Shown: piece by piece, positions 7,372-15,715 of the stretch
How positions within the stretch are numbered: position 1 is the stretch's first letter
Layout of the letters: each line of letters opens with the position of its first letter
Assembly (NCBI RefSeq): GCF_024733565.1
Contig: NZ_JANIOC010000002.1
Coordinates: 248,979-312,978 of the forward strand
DNA length: 64,000 nucleotides
Origin: Rossellomorea sp. SC111
GTDB lineage: Bacteria; Bacillota; Bacilli; Bacillales; Bacillaceae_B
Reading direction: 5' to 3'
Made by a program: the position numbers and the translations under genes
Notes under the pieces: generated by a model
Seen by the model: only the letters and a program-made list of their open reading frames with translations
The model's database searches: none
What the model was told of the DNA's origin: nothing

Positions 7372-8355
7372 ATGGATAATGTATTTGATTACGAAGATAT
7401 TCAATTGATTCCTGCAAAATGTGTGGTTAACAGCCGTTCTGAATGTGATACGAGTGTAACCCTGGGTGGCCATTCGTTTAAACTGCCTGTAGTCCCAGCC
7501 AATATGCAAACCATAATTGATGAAAAAATCGCGGTCTATTTAGCTGAAAATAATTATTTCTATATTATGCATCGTTTTGAACCAGAAAAACGTGTGACAT
7601 TCATTAAAGATATGAAATCACGTGGATTAATCTCTTCTATTTCAGTAGGTGTAAAGGAAGAAGAATACACCTTTGTCGAGCAGCTCGCTGAAGAAAAGCT
7701 TGTTCCGGAATTCATTACAATCGATATAGCCCACGGCCATTCCAATGCCGTCATCAATATGATTCAACATATTAAAAAACATGTACCTGAAAGCTTTGTG
7801 ATTGCCGGGAACGTTGGTACCCCTGAGGCCGTAAGAGAATTAGAGCATGCCGGTGCAGATGCCACCAAGGTTGGAATCGGCCCGGGAAAAGTTTGTATTA
7901 CCAAGATCAAAACAGGGTTTGGTACTGGTGGATGGCAGCTGGCTGCCCTGAGATGGTGCGCTAAAGCGGCAACTAAACCCATCATTGCTGATGGAGGCAT
8001 CCGGACCCATGGAGATGTGGCAAAATCCATCCGCTTTGGTGCCTCAATGGTGATGATCGGATCCCTATTTGCCGGTCACGAAGAATCTCCAGGAGAAACG
8101 ATTGAGAAAGACGGAAAACTTTTCAAAGAGTACTTTGGATCAGCTTCCGAATTTCAAAAGGGTGAGAAGAAGAACGTTGAAGGAAAGAAAATGTACGTTG
8201 AACATAAAGGGTCATTAGAACATACCCTGATTGAAATGGAGCAGGATCTTCAATCTTCAATCTCCTATGCAGGAGGAACAAAACTTGAATCCATCCGCAC
8301 AGTAGATTATGTCGTGGTAAAGAATTCGATCTTTAATGGGGATAAGGTATATTAA
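7372..8355 (+). CDS. guaC: GMP reductase
   Basis: GMP reductase converts GMP to IMP and ammonia with NADPH, letting guanine nucleotides feed the adenine pool. The 327-residue protein matches B. subtilis GuaC nearly along its full length, starting [17 protein letters not shown]. The active-site loop is [11 protein letters not shown] with Cys175, and [11 protein letters not shown] is the phosphate-binding region of the IMPDH/GMPR barrel. There is no CBS domain, which separates it from IMP dehydrogenase. I chose ATG 7372 (five bases after AGGGGTG) because it gives the family's normal N-terminus; upstream ATGs at 7354 and 7369 are badly spaced. The gene stands alone with promoter and terminator. 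Confidence 0.97.
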   Translation: MDNVFDYEDIQLIPAKCVVNSRSECDTSVTLGGHSFKLPVVPANMQTIIDEKIAVYLAENNYFYIMHRFEPEKRVTFIKDMKSRGLISSISVGVKEEEYTFVEQLAEEKLVPEFITIDIAHGHSNAVINMIQHIKKHVPESFVIAGNVGTPEAVRELEHAGADATKVGIGPGKVCITKIKTGFGTGGWQLAALRWCAKAATKPIIADGGIRTHGDVAKSIRFGASMVMIGSLFAGHEESPGETIEKDGKLFKEYFGSASEFQKGEKKNVEGKKMYVEHKGSLEHTLIEMEQDLQSSISYAGGTKLESIRTVDYVVVKNSIFNGDKVY

Positions 8356-8361
8356 TCTTTT

Positions 8362-8396
8362 AAAAAAGGTGGGCATAGCTTGCTCACCTTTTTTTT
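8362..8396. terminator. guaC terminator
   Basis: AAAAGGTGGGCA pairs with TGCTCACCTTTT (one mismatch) followed by a T run. It probably also serves the convergent 8407-8961 gene. Confidence 0.85.
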
Positions 8397-8406
8397 AATG
8401 GTCATA

Positions 8407-8961
8407 CTAAAGTGAATTCGTAGAAGACACAGTTTTCCCCTCAGTAACCATATTCTTATGTGGGATACGAATAGTTATTTCTTCAAGCAACTCTTGTGTC
8501 TCTTTTAAATTTCCTATTACAATATTGTATTGGGGATACCCCATTTTCACATTCATCTTTGACATTCGTTTAAGCTTATCAGGCATCTTGTCACGGTATT
8601 CCTCTTCATCGGTCAGAACCAGCCCAATAAAAGAATTCCGGTAAATTTCATAAGGAACATAGCTTTCAATATCTTCCCAGCGAATCTGAACCGGTTCATC
8701 CGGCAACACATACAAAATCAGATATTCCTTTGTCATACTTACATGAGGTTTATCATTAGAAAGCTTTTTAAAAATCTGAATCAAACAAAAGAAAAAGAAC
8801 ACTCCTCCTAACGCAGCAACCCCCCCAATCAAATAGTTCATTTCAACAAAGAAAAACTCATACGATAAATACATACACAGTAGAACAAATAAAATACAAC
8901 CAACCGCTATCAAACTCAACTTCTTCTTAGATTCATAAAAATCAACAACATTCTCCTCCAT
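8407..8961 (-). CDS. STM3941-like two-helix membrane protein
   Basis: A 184-residue membrane protein. After a short polar start (MEENVVDFYESKKKL) two hydrophobic helices lie at about residues 16-40 and 45-70. A cytosolic domain follows with YLILYVLPDEPVQIRWEDIE, which resembles the PH-like region of the STM3941 family. The function is unknown. I prefer ATG 8961, which follows GGAAGGGG; the upstream ATG at 8988 has no site. Monocistronic by layout. Confidence 0.7.
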   Translation of the reverse strand: MEENVVDFYESKKKLSLIAVGCILFVLLCMYLSYEFFFVEMNYLIGGVAALGGVFFFFCLIQIFKKLSNDKPHVSMTKEYLILYVLPDEPVQIRWEDIESYVPYEIYRNSFIGLVLTDEEEYRDKMPDKLKRMSKMNVKMGYPQYNIVIGNLKETQELLEEITIRIPHKNMVTEGKTVSSTNSL

Positions 8962-9034
8962 CGCCAATCCCCTTCCATAAATATACATATCAAAACCCCT
9001 ATACCCGAAAAACCAAGAAGCAAACCTTTATCTT

Positions 9035-9100
9035 GAGGGACGGACCTCTAAAAAGGTAGAATGCGATCTCTCACTTTCTATCATTCGAGGTCCGTACCCC
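9035..9100. repeat. GGACGGACC inverted repeat, copy 1
   Basis: Arm GAGGGACGGACCTC (9035-9048) and an arm GAGGTCCGTACCCC (9087-9100), two mismatches from its exact complement, flank 38 bases of unrelated sequence. Related copies lie at 10031 and 10937. Confidence 0.9.
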
Positions 9101-9103
9101 TGA

Positions 9104-9172
9104 ATTTTTATAGACACCAAAAGAATTATGGCTATAATTAAGTGTAATATGATCTTGGGAGGTGAAGGGGCA
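9104..9172 (+). promoter_or_regulatory. Promoter and ribosome site for the 9173 frame
   Basis: TAGACA and TATAAT (9132-9137) are 16 bases apart, followed by GGGAGGTG eight bases before ATG 9173. Confidence 0.4.
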
Positions 9173-9499
9173 ATGGCGAGACTTCTGTTAATGGTGCTTC
9201 TTTGTATGACATTTATGTCCAATCCGGTTCAACAACAGTCACATCAATCGATATTAACAAGTTTTGATGAAGTGCCTACCATTTCCATTCACTTGATTGT
9301 ATCAGATGCATCCATGGTTCTCGACACGGTGCCTTCCCTCGTTCATAAACAGGATTGTATTCCCCTTAACAAAACAATCACTCCCCCTGACATGGACTTC
9401 GGCATTGAGCTCTTCGTACAAAGTCCATTTTGCTTTGAGGTTTTTCCCGATTCGTTGGGCTTTCTTGAAGTGGTCAGGTCCCATTCAAATTACCTCTGA
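9173..9499 (+). CDS. Possible small secreted protein (overlaps an antisense frame)
   Basis: A 108-residue frame with a promoter and a good ribosome site. The product starts MARLLLMVLLCMTFMSNPVQ, which looks like a signal peptide, and continues without a recognisable domain. Its middle part overlaps the reverse-strand frame at 9302-9484, and its composition there (many Ser, Ile, Leu, Pro) is that of a shadow. It could therefore be a short real gene whose tail reads through the antisense gene, or wholly spurious. Confidence 0.35.
   Translation: MARLLLMVLLCMTFMSNPVQQQSHQSILTSFDEVPTISIHLIVSDASMVLDTVPSLVHKQDCIPLNKTITPPDMDFGIELFVQSPFCFEVFPDSLGFLEVVRSHSNYL
9302..9484 (-). CDS. Small basic protein of unknown function
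   Basis: A 60-residue frame with AGAGGT seven to eight bases before ATG 9484. The product is soluble and basic: it begins MGPDHFKKAQRIGKNLKAKW, and reads GSDCFVKGNTILFMNEG later. Codon third positions and composition look protein-like, more so than the overlapping + frame. I do not recognise the family. Nothing in the neighbourhood (tatA, repeats) indicates a role. Confidence 0.45.
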   Translation of the reverse strand: MGPDHFKKAQRIGKNLKAKWTLYEELNAEVHVRGSDCFVKGNTILFMNEGRHRVENHGCI

Positions 9500-9836
9500 A
9501 CCATACATTCATACGCTATCATTATCGAAAATTTTTTCTTCTGCAGGGAAGAAGTTTATTTGTCTTGCATTTTAGGAAAATGGAGGCTCACTAGAAATGA
9601 AAGAATATGAATACCGTAAGGAATCCGCTGCTTGTTATCTATTCTGTTCTCTATACCTGATAAGTTTTATCGGGACCATCTTGTTATTTGCAGAATTGAG
9701 CGGGAATAGCCTTGTTTCTTCTTTCCCGCGATTTTCATGGGAGATTTTGATTAAATGGCAGGACATTAAGGGAATATTCGACTTGAGATAGTCTGGTGAA
9801 GCAAGATAAGACTTTAAATAAAGCGAGGGATTTAAG

Positions 9837-10019
9837 ATGAATCTAGGATTCGGTGAAATAGCGATTATTTTGTTTGTTGCACTTTTGTTCTTTGGACCAA
9901 GCAAACTACCAGAGCTGGGTAAAGCCGCTGGTGCTTCCCTAAAAGAATTCAAAAAGGCAGTTAGCGGAATAATGGAAGACGAAGAACAACAAAGTAAGGA
10001 AGAGAATAAAAAACAATAG
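9837..10019 (+). CDS. tatA: Twin-arginine translocase subunit TatA
   Basis: A 60-residue TatA/E protein, the pore-forming part of the Tat system that exports folded proteins with twin-arginine signals. It shows the one N-terminal helix (FGEIAIILFVALLFFGP), the FGP hinge, the amphipathic helix KLPELGKAAGASLKEFKKAV and an acidic-basic tail (EDEEQQSKEENKKQ). GAGGG lies before ATG 9837. No tatC is adjacent, so the TatC partner must be encoded elsewhere, as with the orphan tatA genes of Bacillus. A GGACGGACC repeat follows at once. Confidence 0.95.
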   Translation: MNLGFGEIAIILFVALLFFGPSKLPELGKAAGASLKEFKKAVSGIMEDEEQQSKEENKKQ

Positions 10020-10030
10020 GTAACCATTAC

Positions 10031-10094
10031 GAGGGACGGACCTCTGGAAGTGATGATTCTATCATCATGTATACTTTTTTGAGGTCCGTCCCTC
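10031..10094. repeat. GGACGGACC inverted repeat, copy 2
   Basis: Perfect 14-base arms (GAGGGACGGACCTC at 10031-10044, its exact complement at 10081-10094) flank 36 bases. It lies between tatA and the convergent methyltransferase gene and could act as a terminator-like hairpin. Confidence 0.92.
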
Positions 10095-10109
10095 TACCAT
10101 TCCTACTGA

Positions 10110-10910
10110 CTACTTTTTCTCTGCAATGATCGTGAATAAACCAGGTATGTTATTTTCAATCCCCAATGGAGCATTGGCTGGGAACGCCCATCTTATCCCT
10201 GCCTCCTCTTCTAATTGAGTAATGGTCAAGCCTGTAATGCCAATGGCTGTGATGATATCACCCAATGTCCACCTGCGAATTCTATTCTTAGTTGATGGGT
10301 GCAATAAATCAGACTTCAATAATTTCCAGAATGCAACATCCACTTCAATTTCACAGTTCCCAAAATAATCCCCTGCTGCCACCATTTTCGTACCCTCAAC
10401 CGACAGAAGTTTAGTAAGCATCGGATGAAAATCCCTCAAGATGAAAGTCCCGCCTTTTTTAAGCATTTTATTGACGATAGTAAAGACAGGCACTAAATCC
10501 ACAAAGTAATGTAGAACACCAAGTTCCAAAATGACAAAATCATAATCCTCTTTTTTCTCTTCACCGGGGATTTCTAACAAATCAGAAACGATATAATGAA
10601 TATCGACCCCAGCAGCAGCTGCCAGTTCCATCGCGTAAATGCTATTTTCTTTCGAAATATCCACCACAGTAACCTCTGCACCCAATAAGGCAAGGGACAC
10701 TGCCTTATTACCCTTTGACCCTAGTAAATTTGCAATTCTCTTCCCTCTAATTTCTCCCATATGATTTAAATATTTCAATACCTTTTGTTGGGGGTTCTTC
10801 ATAAGTGTAAGAGCATAGTCCTTTGGCAATCCATGACGATTGACCCAGGCTTGATAAGCACCTTCATTCCATCCTGCCCTATTAATACTACTAAGCTCAC
10901 TTTGCCTCAA
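10110..10910 (-). CDS. Class I SAM-dependent methyltransferase
   Basis: A 266-residue methyltransferase with a Rossmann SAM-binding domain. Motif I is IANLLGSKGNKAV followed by EVTVVDIS; DFVILELGVLHYFVDL is the post-motif strand; KMLKKGGTFILRDFHPM is the motif after it. The start is TTG 10910 because GGAGGTG lies eight bases upstream. A frame opening at ATG 10964 would run through the neighbouring repeat arm (VPLPFILE) and lacks a site. The substrate is unknown. The gene is bracketed by repeats 2 and 3. Confidence 0.88.
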   Translation of the reverse strand: MRQSELSSINRAGWNEGAYQAWVNRHGLPKDYALTLMKNPQQKVLKYLNHMGEIRGKRIANLLGSKGNKAVSLALLGAEVTVVDISKENSIYAMELAAAAGVDIHYIVSDLLEIPGEEKKEDYDFVILELGVLHYFVDLVPVFTIVNKMLKKGGTFILRDFHPMLTKLLSVEGTKMVAAGDYFGNCEIEVDVAFWKLLKSDLLHPSTKNRIRRWTLGDIITAIGITGLTITQLEEEAGIRWAFPANAPLGIENNIPGLFTIIAEKK

Positions 10911-10936
10911 AAATTCCACCTCCAGAATAAACGGTA

Positions 10937-11035
10937 GAGGGACGGACCTCCAATAACTCTCCAAAAACCCTCCCCGTTCTTTATATAATCAGGGTCTTCC
11001 ATTGAAAAGTAACACCTTTTTAAGGTCCGTCCCTC
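10937..11035. repeat. GGACGGACC inverted repeat, copy 3
   Basis: Arm GAGGGACGGACCTC (10937-10950) and AAGGTCCGTCCCTC (11022-11035) flank about 71 bases. The left arm lies just upstream of the methyltransferase ribosome site. Confidence 0.9.
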
Positions 11036-11045
11036 CTCTTTAAAC

Positions 11046-11088
11046 CAAAAAAAACGCGAACCTGCATGGAGTGCAGGCTGGTTCGCGC
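11046..11088 (-). terminator. Terminator of the GNAT fusion gene
   Basis: On the reverse strand CGCGAA and TTCGCG form an outer stem, CCTGCA and TGCAGG the inner one, followed by eight T. Confidence 0.85.
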
Positions 11089-11092
11089 TGAG

Positions 11093-14000
11093 TTAACTAA
11101 ATGTGATGTTTTGCAATGTCTTAAGGCTTTGGGTGTCTGTGTCCTTCAGTTCTCCGTAGAAGAGGATACTTGGCTCTATTTTAATGATTTCTCCTGTTGG
11201 AGCCGACCACTCTTTCGTTGAAGCTACTAAAAGTGCGTCTTGATTAATATACGCTTCTGACATCTTTCTATTAGCAGGATGAACAAACGTCATCATCTCT
11301 TCCCGTTCGTCAGATCCCAACGTTACAAATGGTGTATCTCTTAATACAAATTCTTCCGACCCCGCATAGTATTTATGGAAAACTCCTTCTGTTGGAAGTG
11401 TAATGTAACTGGATTGTAACGTCTCTCCCAGCTTGAAGAAAGCATCCAGATCCAGTATTTCTTTGTCGATCGTTTGCCCTGAATGTTGATGGATTTCCGC
11501 ATAAACGGCAAGCACCGGTAGTTCCGACAGAGTCAAGGCGTATTGGCGTAGAATGACGCCTTTCATCTTCTCGTGTTGCTTAAACTCAGTTGTTATACTG
11601 AGGCCGGACCAATGGTGACCGTTATGATCCACTTTCGTCACTGATTCAATCGTTGTATTTTCTTTCAGCATGGAGTACGCACTGACATTTCGGAAGGAGT
11701 ATGCGATCCCACCGCCCCAGGGGTTCCACCAGGCACGTGGACCCGGCGTCGGGTATTGATGATCAAGAACTTCATTTCCATTTAAACTTAATGAATAAAT
11801 TCCCGGATAGTAATCTGAAGAGGCCTTAAACGAAACAATCCCATTGTCAACAGACCAAATATCATCATTTTGTACGATCTTCACATCACTGTTTCCTTTA
11901 ACGAATTGCAAGGAGTCCATCCTCGCCGTTTGACTCTTAGCAATGAATTCACCTGAAATCCACTTTACTCCAGGAGAATAATGTTCAAGTTGAAGGTTTA
12001 CATGAGTAAGGCCTTCGTCTTTCAGCACCTCTTTCACCAGTGTCTCATCATCGTGCTGAACGGTTAACGTTCCATGAATATAAGGAGTCATCATGGATTG
12101 GAATGAATAGTCCTCTTTAATCCCTAAGGAAGAGACAACGTCTCCATTTGTTTTTTCGAAAGCATAAAGAGGAAGCTCCTTCAATTCCACGTCTTCCCCT
12201 GTAATGAATTCGCGCCACTTGGACCAGTGATTAGAAACATTGACGCCTATCTGTATCGGACCTAAACATCGCTCCTCATGGGCTTGAAGCAAATCCATTT
12301 CATATTCCAAAGCCATCCGCCAATCATCTTTTCTGAAAGCCGCATTTTCCGGCCAGGCTAAACCGATCGTATCTCCTTTTGCTGCTCCTATAAACATCCA
12401 CCGCTCGGAGATAGCTTTGTCATCGATATATTCAACAAATGGAACCAGAGACTCATTTCCAATTAAGACTCCATTGTTTTGAGGGACAGCCAGCCCTTCA
12501 AAATTTGTGAACACGGGTTGAATCAAGGAAAGATTTTTCTTATCCTCATTTCCTTTATTCACGACCTCATGCTTGACTTCCACTAGCCCCTCTCCATACA
12601 ACTTGAAATATGAGTTGAGTAAAATGGATGGAAAGGCTTCTGATAACAGTGATGTTTTAATAACCAATGCCTCTGGTAACTCGATGAATTCAATGGAAGA
12701 CGCTTCTTTCTTTGAAAATTCTTCATTGTATGGTTTGCCGAATTTAGGAGTGAAAAAAGCAATTGGATCCCTGGAAAATGCAGTGGAGCCAATTTTGACC
12801 ATATGGTTTCTTTTTTCGATTTCGACAAAGTGTGGTCCATTATATCCAAACCAGTGCTCGTCTGTTTCTCCGCCGAATTTAGCCCCGAACCCTGGGAATG
12901 CAAATCTCAATGTAGTCGTAAAGGAGGATTGGTGTCCGTTTTCCCATTCGACCTCTACAACAATTTCCTCTGAAAAAAACCCATTTTTTAACAGTTGAAC
13001 TGGGATTGGAATGGAAATTTTCCCTTTGGCGCCGATCCGCTCAATCACATCAGACTTTTCCCAACATATCATTTTATTCTCAGGCAGTTTCACTGTCCAA
13101 GTGGTATCTTCGCCAACCTGACTTTCGAGGTCGAGATAAACGGTTCCTTTACTAAGGGGTCTCCAATTCCTTTTCACAGACCTTACGTTCACTTTGCCTG
13201 CCTGCTTGGGAGATACACCCATTTTAAGTGAAAGAGCTTGTTTATTTATTTTGAAGTCAGCCCCGATCGTGTGGTGGGTTTTCCATGGACCCGGGTTACT
13301 TTCCGGCATAGAAACCGTTACAGGATAATCCTTCATCCATTTGTTTTCCACCAGAAAGGTATCTTCGAAATCATGTTCAGCTATCAGTGACGAAACACCT
13401 TTTAAAGAAACCTCAATAGGTTCCTTGCTACGGTTCTCAACATGATAGCTTACATAGTGCTCTTCATTCTCCAGAAGTTTGAATTCAGGCAGAATCATCT
13501 GAACTAAATAATCCTGGGTTTCAATTAACCGAATTCCCCGTCCCGTGCGTTCAAATTGAATACGGACAAATTCTTCGCCTGCTTCCCACTTGTATTCATA
13601 ATACGTATGGTCATTAACCTTTAAAGCATCCGGTTTGATTTCAATCAAACGCTGACTGGTTTCATACCAATCATGTTTCTCGAAAAAAGACTTCAACAGG
13701 TCGATTTGAAGCACCATGGGGATGAAATTCATTAAATGGACCGTATCATCACGGTCTTCCCAGAAAAATCCGCATTTTTTATAAAGTGGCACTGCTTTTG
13801 TATTTCCCGGCCAGGTAAACAGGTCAAGTCTTGGCCATTGTAATTCCACCGTTTTCTCGACCGCTTTTAACACTAGCTGTTTGCCGATTTTTAACCCATG
13901 ATACTTAGGGTGTACATTTAGTAACGGGATGTACAAAGCACCTTCATCTTCACGATATTCGGAAAGTCCGCAGTACCCTGCGACCTCATCGCCTATCATG

Positions 14001-14176
14001 GCTAAAAATAAATGAAGATTGGTGGAACTGGCTTCCTTGTCCTTTACATCCTGTTCTGTTGTAACGGTGGAATCCCCACCCCAATTTTCACGGCTTTCAT
14101 TCCACATTTTCGCGATTCCATTTGCTAAACCTTCATGATATTCTACGATTTTCACTTGCTGAAGCGTTGTCTTCAT
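11093..14176 (-). CDS. Giant GNAT acetyltransferase fusion protein (1027 residues)
   Basis: Residues 1 to about 155 are a complete GNAT domain: IPLLNVHPKYHGLKIGKQLV carries the acetyl-CoA loop, and LFTWPGNTKAVPLYKKCGF is the C-terminal signature. The remaining 870 residues are beta-strand rich without transmembrane segments. They include a Trp-Pro-rich patch near residue 820 (PRAWWNPWGGGIAYSF) like substrate clefts of carbohydrate-active folds, but I cannot assign a family. It is cytoplasmic (no signal peptide). ATG 14176 has GGGAGG five bases upstream. An acetyltransferase joined to a domain perhaps binding a polymer or glycoside suggests modification of that ligand. It stands alone, with a tiny upstream frame. 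Confidence 0.85.
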   Translation of the reverse strand: MKTTLQQVKIVEYHEGLANGIAKMWNESRENWGGDSTVTTEQDVKDKEASSTNLHLFLAMIGDEVAGYCGLSEYREDEGALYIPLLNVHPKYHGLKIGKQLVLKAVEKTVELQWPRLDLFTWPGNTKAVPLYKKCGFFWEDRDDTVHLMNFIPMVLQIDLLKSFFEKHDWYETSQRLIEIKPDALKVNDHTYYEYKWEAGEEFVRIQFERTGRGIRLIETQDYLVQMILPEFKLLENEEHYVSYHVENRSKEPIEVSLKGVSSLIAEHDFEDTFLVENKWMKDYPVTVSMPESNPGPWKTHHTIGADFKINKQALSLKMGVSPKQAGKVNVRSVKRNWRPLSKGTVYLDLESQVGEDTTWTVKLPENKMICWEKSDVIERIGAKGKISIPIPVQLLKNGFFSEEIVVEVEWENGHQSSFTTTLRFAFPGFGAKFGGETDEHWFGYNGPHFVEIEKRNHMVKIGSTAFSRDPIAFFTPKFGKPYNEEFSKKEASSIEFIELPEALVIKTSLLSEAFPSILLNSYFKLYGEGLVEVKHEVVNKGNEDKKNLSLIQPVFTNFEGLAVPQNNGVLIGNESLVPFVEYIDDKAISERWMFIGAAKGDTIGLAWPENAAFRKDDWRMALEYEMDLLQAHEERCLGPIQIGVNVSNHWSKWREFITGEDVELKELPLYAFEKTNGDVVSSLGIKEDYSFQSMMTPYIHGTLTVQHDDETLVKEVLKDEGLTHVNLQLEHYSPGVKWISGEFIAKSQTARMDSLQFVKGNSDVKIVQNDDIWSVDNGIVSFKASSDYYPGIYSLSLNGNEVLDHQYPTPGPRAWWNPWGGGIAYSFRNVSAYSMLKENTTIESVTKVDHNGHHWSGLSITTEFKQHEKMKGVILRQYALTLSELPVLAVYAEIHQHSGQTIDKEILDLDAFFKLGETLQSSYITLPTEGVFHKYYAGSEEFVLRDTPFVTLGSDEREEMMTFVHPANRKMSEAYINQDALLVASTKEWSAPTGEIIKIEPSILFYGELKDTDTQSLKTLQNITFS

Positions 14177-14190
14177 AATATCCTCCCAGA

Positions 14191-14256
14191 CTATGTTTTA
14201 ATTGAAAGAACCTCATATTCATTCATTTTTAGACTTGCATTGACGATTGGAATCAC
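14191..14256 (-). CDS. Possible 21-residue upstream peptide
   Basis: AAAGGAGG precedes GTG 14256 by about eight bases, and the frame reads MIPIVNASLKMNEYEVLSIK then Thr and a stop, 14 bases before the fusion gene's start. It may be a leader peptide or the remnant of a lost gene. An alternative ATG at 14262 is too near the ribosome site. Confidence 0.35.
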   Translation of the reverse strand: MIPIVNASLKMNEYEVLSIKT

Positions 14257-14443
14257 CGTCATCGCCTCCTTTCGTTGTGTTGGAAAGATTTTCTTCCCAC
14301 ATCCACAGTTTAAGATTTTATGAGGGTTAAGTAAAGAATATTCTAACTTAAAAAATAATTCATTACCCCGAGATTGGATTGAATTTGTTAAACGGGAATA
14401 ATTTCAGACAGGTAAGACAACCCTACAAGGTAAAAAGAGGGTA

Positions 14444-14788
14444 ATGCTTTTGAAATGGATCCGGCTATTTTCAACTATTCTTTGTTTGATGCTTATGACG
14501 AATTTGTCAATCGGTGACGGCAGTCAGGTTCTTCATGCGCAACAGGAAATTCCGTCTTATGCCAAATGGGGAAGTTTTGCTGTTAGAAAAACGAAAGAAA
14601 GGTATCCTGATGCAGCCATCGTGGATTATCTTCACATTGGAAAAGAATATGGAACAAAGATTTCAACTGAAAAATTCAAGCTTTGGTTAAAGCAGGACGG
14701 AAAAGAATTCGGAGTGTATGTTGATATCCAGTTTAAAACTGAAACTGAAAAACTGATCGATATTAAGTTCAGGAAAACCGATCGATAG
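14444..14788 (+). CDS. YqzG-like secreted protein (DUF3889)
   Basis: A 114-residue exported protein. A signal peptide (LFSTILCLMLMTNLS) ends near residue 32 at an LHAQQ site. The mature part PSYAKWGSFAVRKTKERYPD, then AAIVDYLHIG and EFGVYVDIQFKTETEKL, matches B. subtilis YqzG closely. The function of the family is unknown. AGAGGG is only two bases from ATG 14444; TTG 14450, two codons later, is better spaced and may be the true start. Terminator follows directly. Confidence 0.85.
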   Translation: MLLKWIRLFSTILCLMLMTNLSIGDGSQVLHAQQEIPSYAKWGSFAVRKTKERYPDAAIVDYLHIGKEYGTKISTEKFKLWLKQDGKEFGVYVDIQFKTETEKLIDIKFRKTDR

Positions 14789-14797
14789 TTTTCAAAA

Positions 14798-14834
14798 AAA
14801 GAGATCGCAGGATTTATCATCCTTCGATCTCTTT
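14798..14834. terminator. Bidirectional terminator
   Basis: AAAGAGATCG pairs with CGATCTCTTT, with an additional inner AGGAT/ATCCT stem, between convergent genes. Confidence 0.85.
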
Positions 14835-14869
14835 AACACATTAATTAGAGTCGTTCTTTCTTTTGTATC

Positions 14870-15415
14870 TTATAGCTCTTCGTTTGATCTGTTTCTATGT
14901 ATTTCCGTGGAAGCAGTGGCAACTCCAATGATGATTCCATCCTGATTTAAGAGGGGATGGGCGTAAACATTGTATGAGATTTCGCCAGATGTTAGTGGAA
15001 TTGTAATGACACGACTGATTGGCATCTTTTCAGATAATACCTCTCTCTTTAACTTCATCAAGGCACGATTCCCTTCATTGTCCTCCAGTTCCACATCTGT
15101 TTTTCCTATATGATCGATTGGAATTAAATCAGGAGTATTGAAAATCCACGTATAGCGCAATTGAGTATCGCAATGAGCCAGGATGACAGGAGCATTTTGT
15201 AAGGCGATGGAGAATGGATTCTCCTCCAGGTTAAAACTTGATGCATGAAAATCTAGCACTTGACCTAACTTGATCGTCACTTCAGCGCTGGGTTTCCGGA
15301 TTCCATTTTCTATTTGGGCATAATAGGATCTTTCAATAAAGGCTTTTGCGGCTACTTCCTGCTGCGTCATCTTTTTCCTTTTTCGCAACTTAGTGAGCCA
15401 AGTTCTTTTATTCAA
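14870..15415 (-). CDS. XRE-family regulator with a C-terminal PAS domain
   Basis: A 181-residue transcription factor. Residues 5-60 are a Cro/C1 helix-turn-helix (LRKRKKMTQQEVAAKAFIER). From about residue 75 a PAS-like sensor follows (ENPFSIALQNAPVILAHCDT, then ISYNVYAHPLLNQDGIIIGV). PAS domains bind small ligands, haem or flavin; the ligand is unknown here. The start is TTG 15415, downstream of AGGAGGGGG. A 22-base palindrome overlaps its -35 region, so autoregulation is plausible. Its target genes are not obvious. Confidence 0.85.
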   Translation of the reverse strand: MNKRTWLTKLRKRKKMTQQEVAAKAFIERSYYAQIENGIRKPSAEVTIKLGQVLDFHASSFNLEENPFSIALQNAPVILAHCDTQLRYTWIFNTPDLIPIDHIGKTDVELEDNEGNRALMKLKREVLSEKMPISRVITIPLTSGEISYNVYAHPLLNQDGIIIGVATASTEIHRNRSNEEL

Positions 15416-15456
15416 CCCTCAATCCCCCTCCTGAACCGTAATGACAGAAAAGCAAC

Positions 15457-15495
15457 TGTATACTGCATGTTAGAAAGTGTCTGAACAGACACTTT
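15457..15495 (-). promoter_or_regulatory. Promoter with palindromic operator for the XRE-PAS gene
   Basis: A perfect palindrome at 15474-15495 (AAAGTGTCTG, two bases, then its complement) overlaps a -35 TTCAGA (15480-15485), with -10 TATACA (15457-15462) 17 bases away on the reverse strand. This is a classical repressor position. Confidence 0.5.
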
Positions 15496-15715
15496 TTCAC
15501 GTGTTAATCTTCTGTATAATTAAATTGTAGGAATCTATCAGTCATCATTCCTTCACTTCTAATGGAACACCTTTTCACCTCAATAAATAACAATATATTT
15601 TTACTCTTTATTAAAAATCATAACATAGAATCCAACATTACCTCTATTCTTTTTTCCAAATATATTTACATAATTAGACATCCCTCAAAGTTGATTAAAA
15701 ATAGGAGGTTATTAT
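15496..15715. other. Intergenic stretch upstream of the rsbR-like gene
   Basis: AT-rich with no convincing frame. AGGAGG lies before ATG 15716. I see no clear sigma-B promoter. Confidence 0.4.

Noticed and set aside
9597..9791. A 64-codon + frame before tatA
   Set aside because: It has GGAGG but ten bases away, an odd composition and no domain; too weak to list.
12573..12998. A 141-codon + frame inside the GNAT fusion
   Set aside because: Shadow of the 11093-14176 coding frame.
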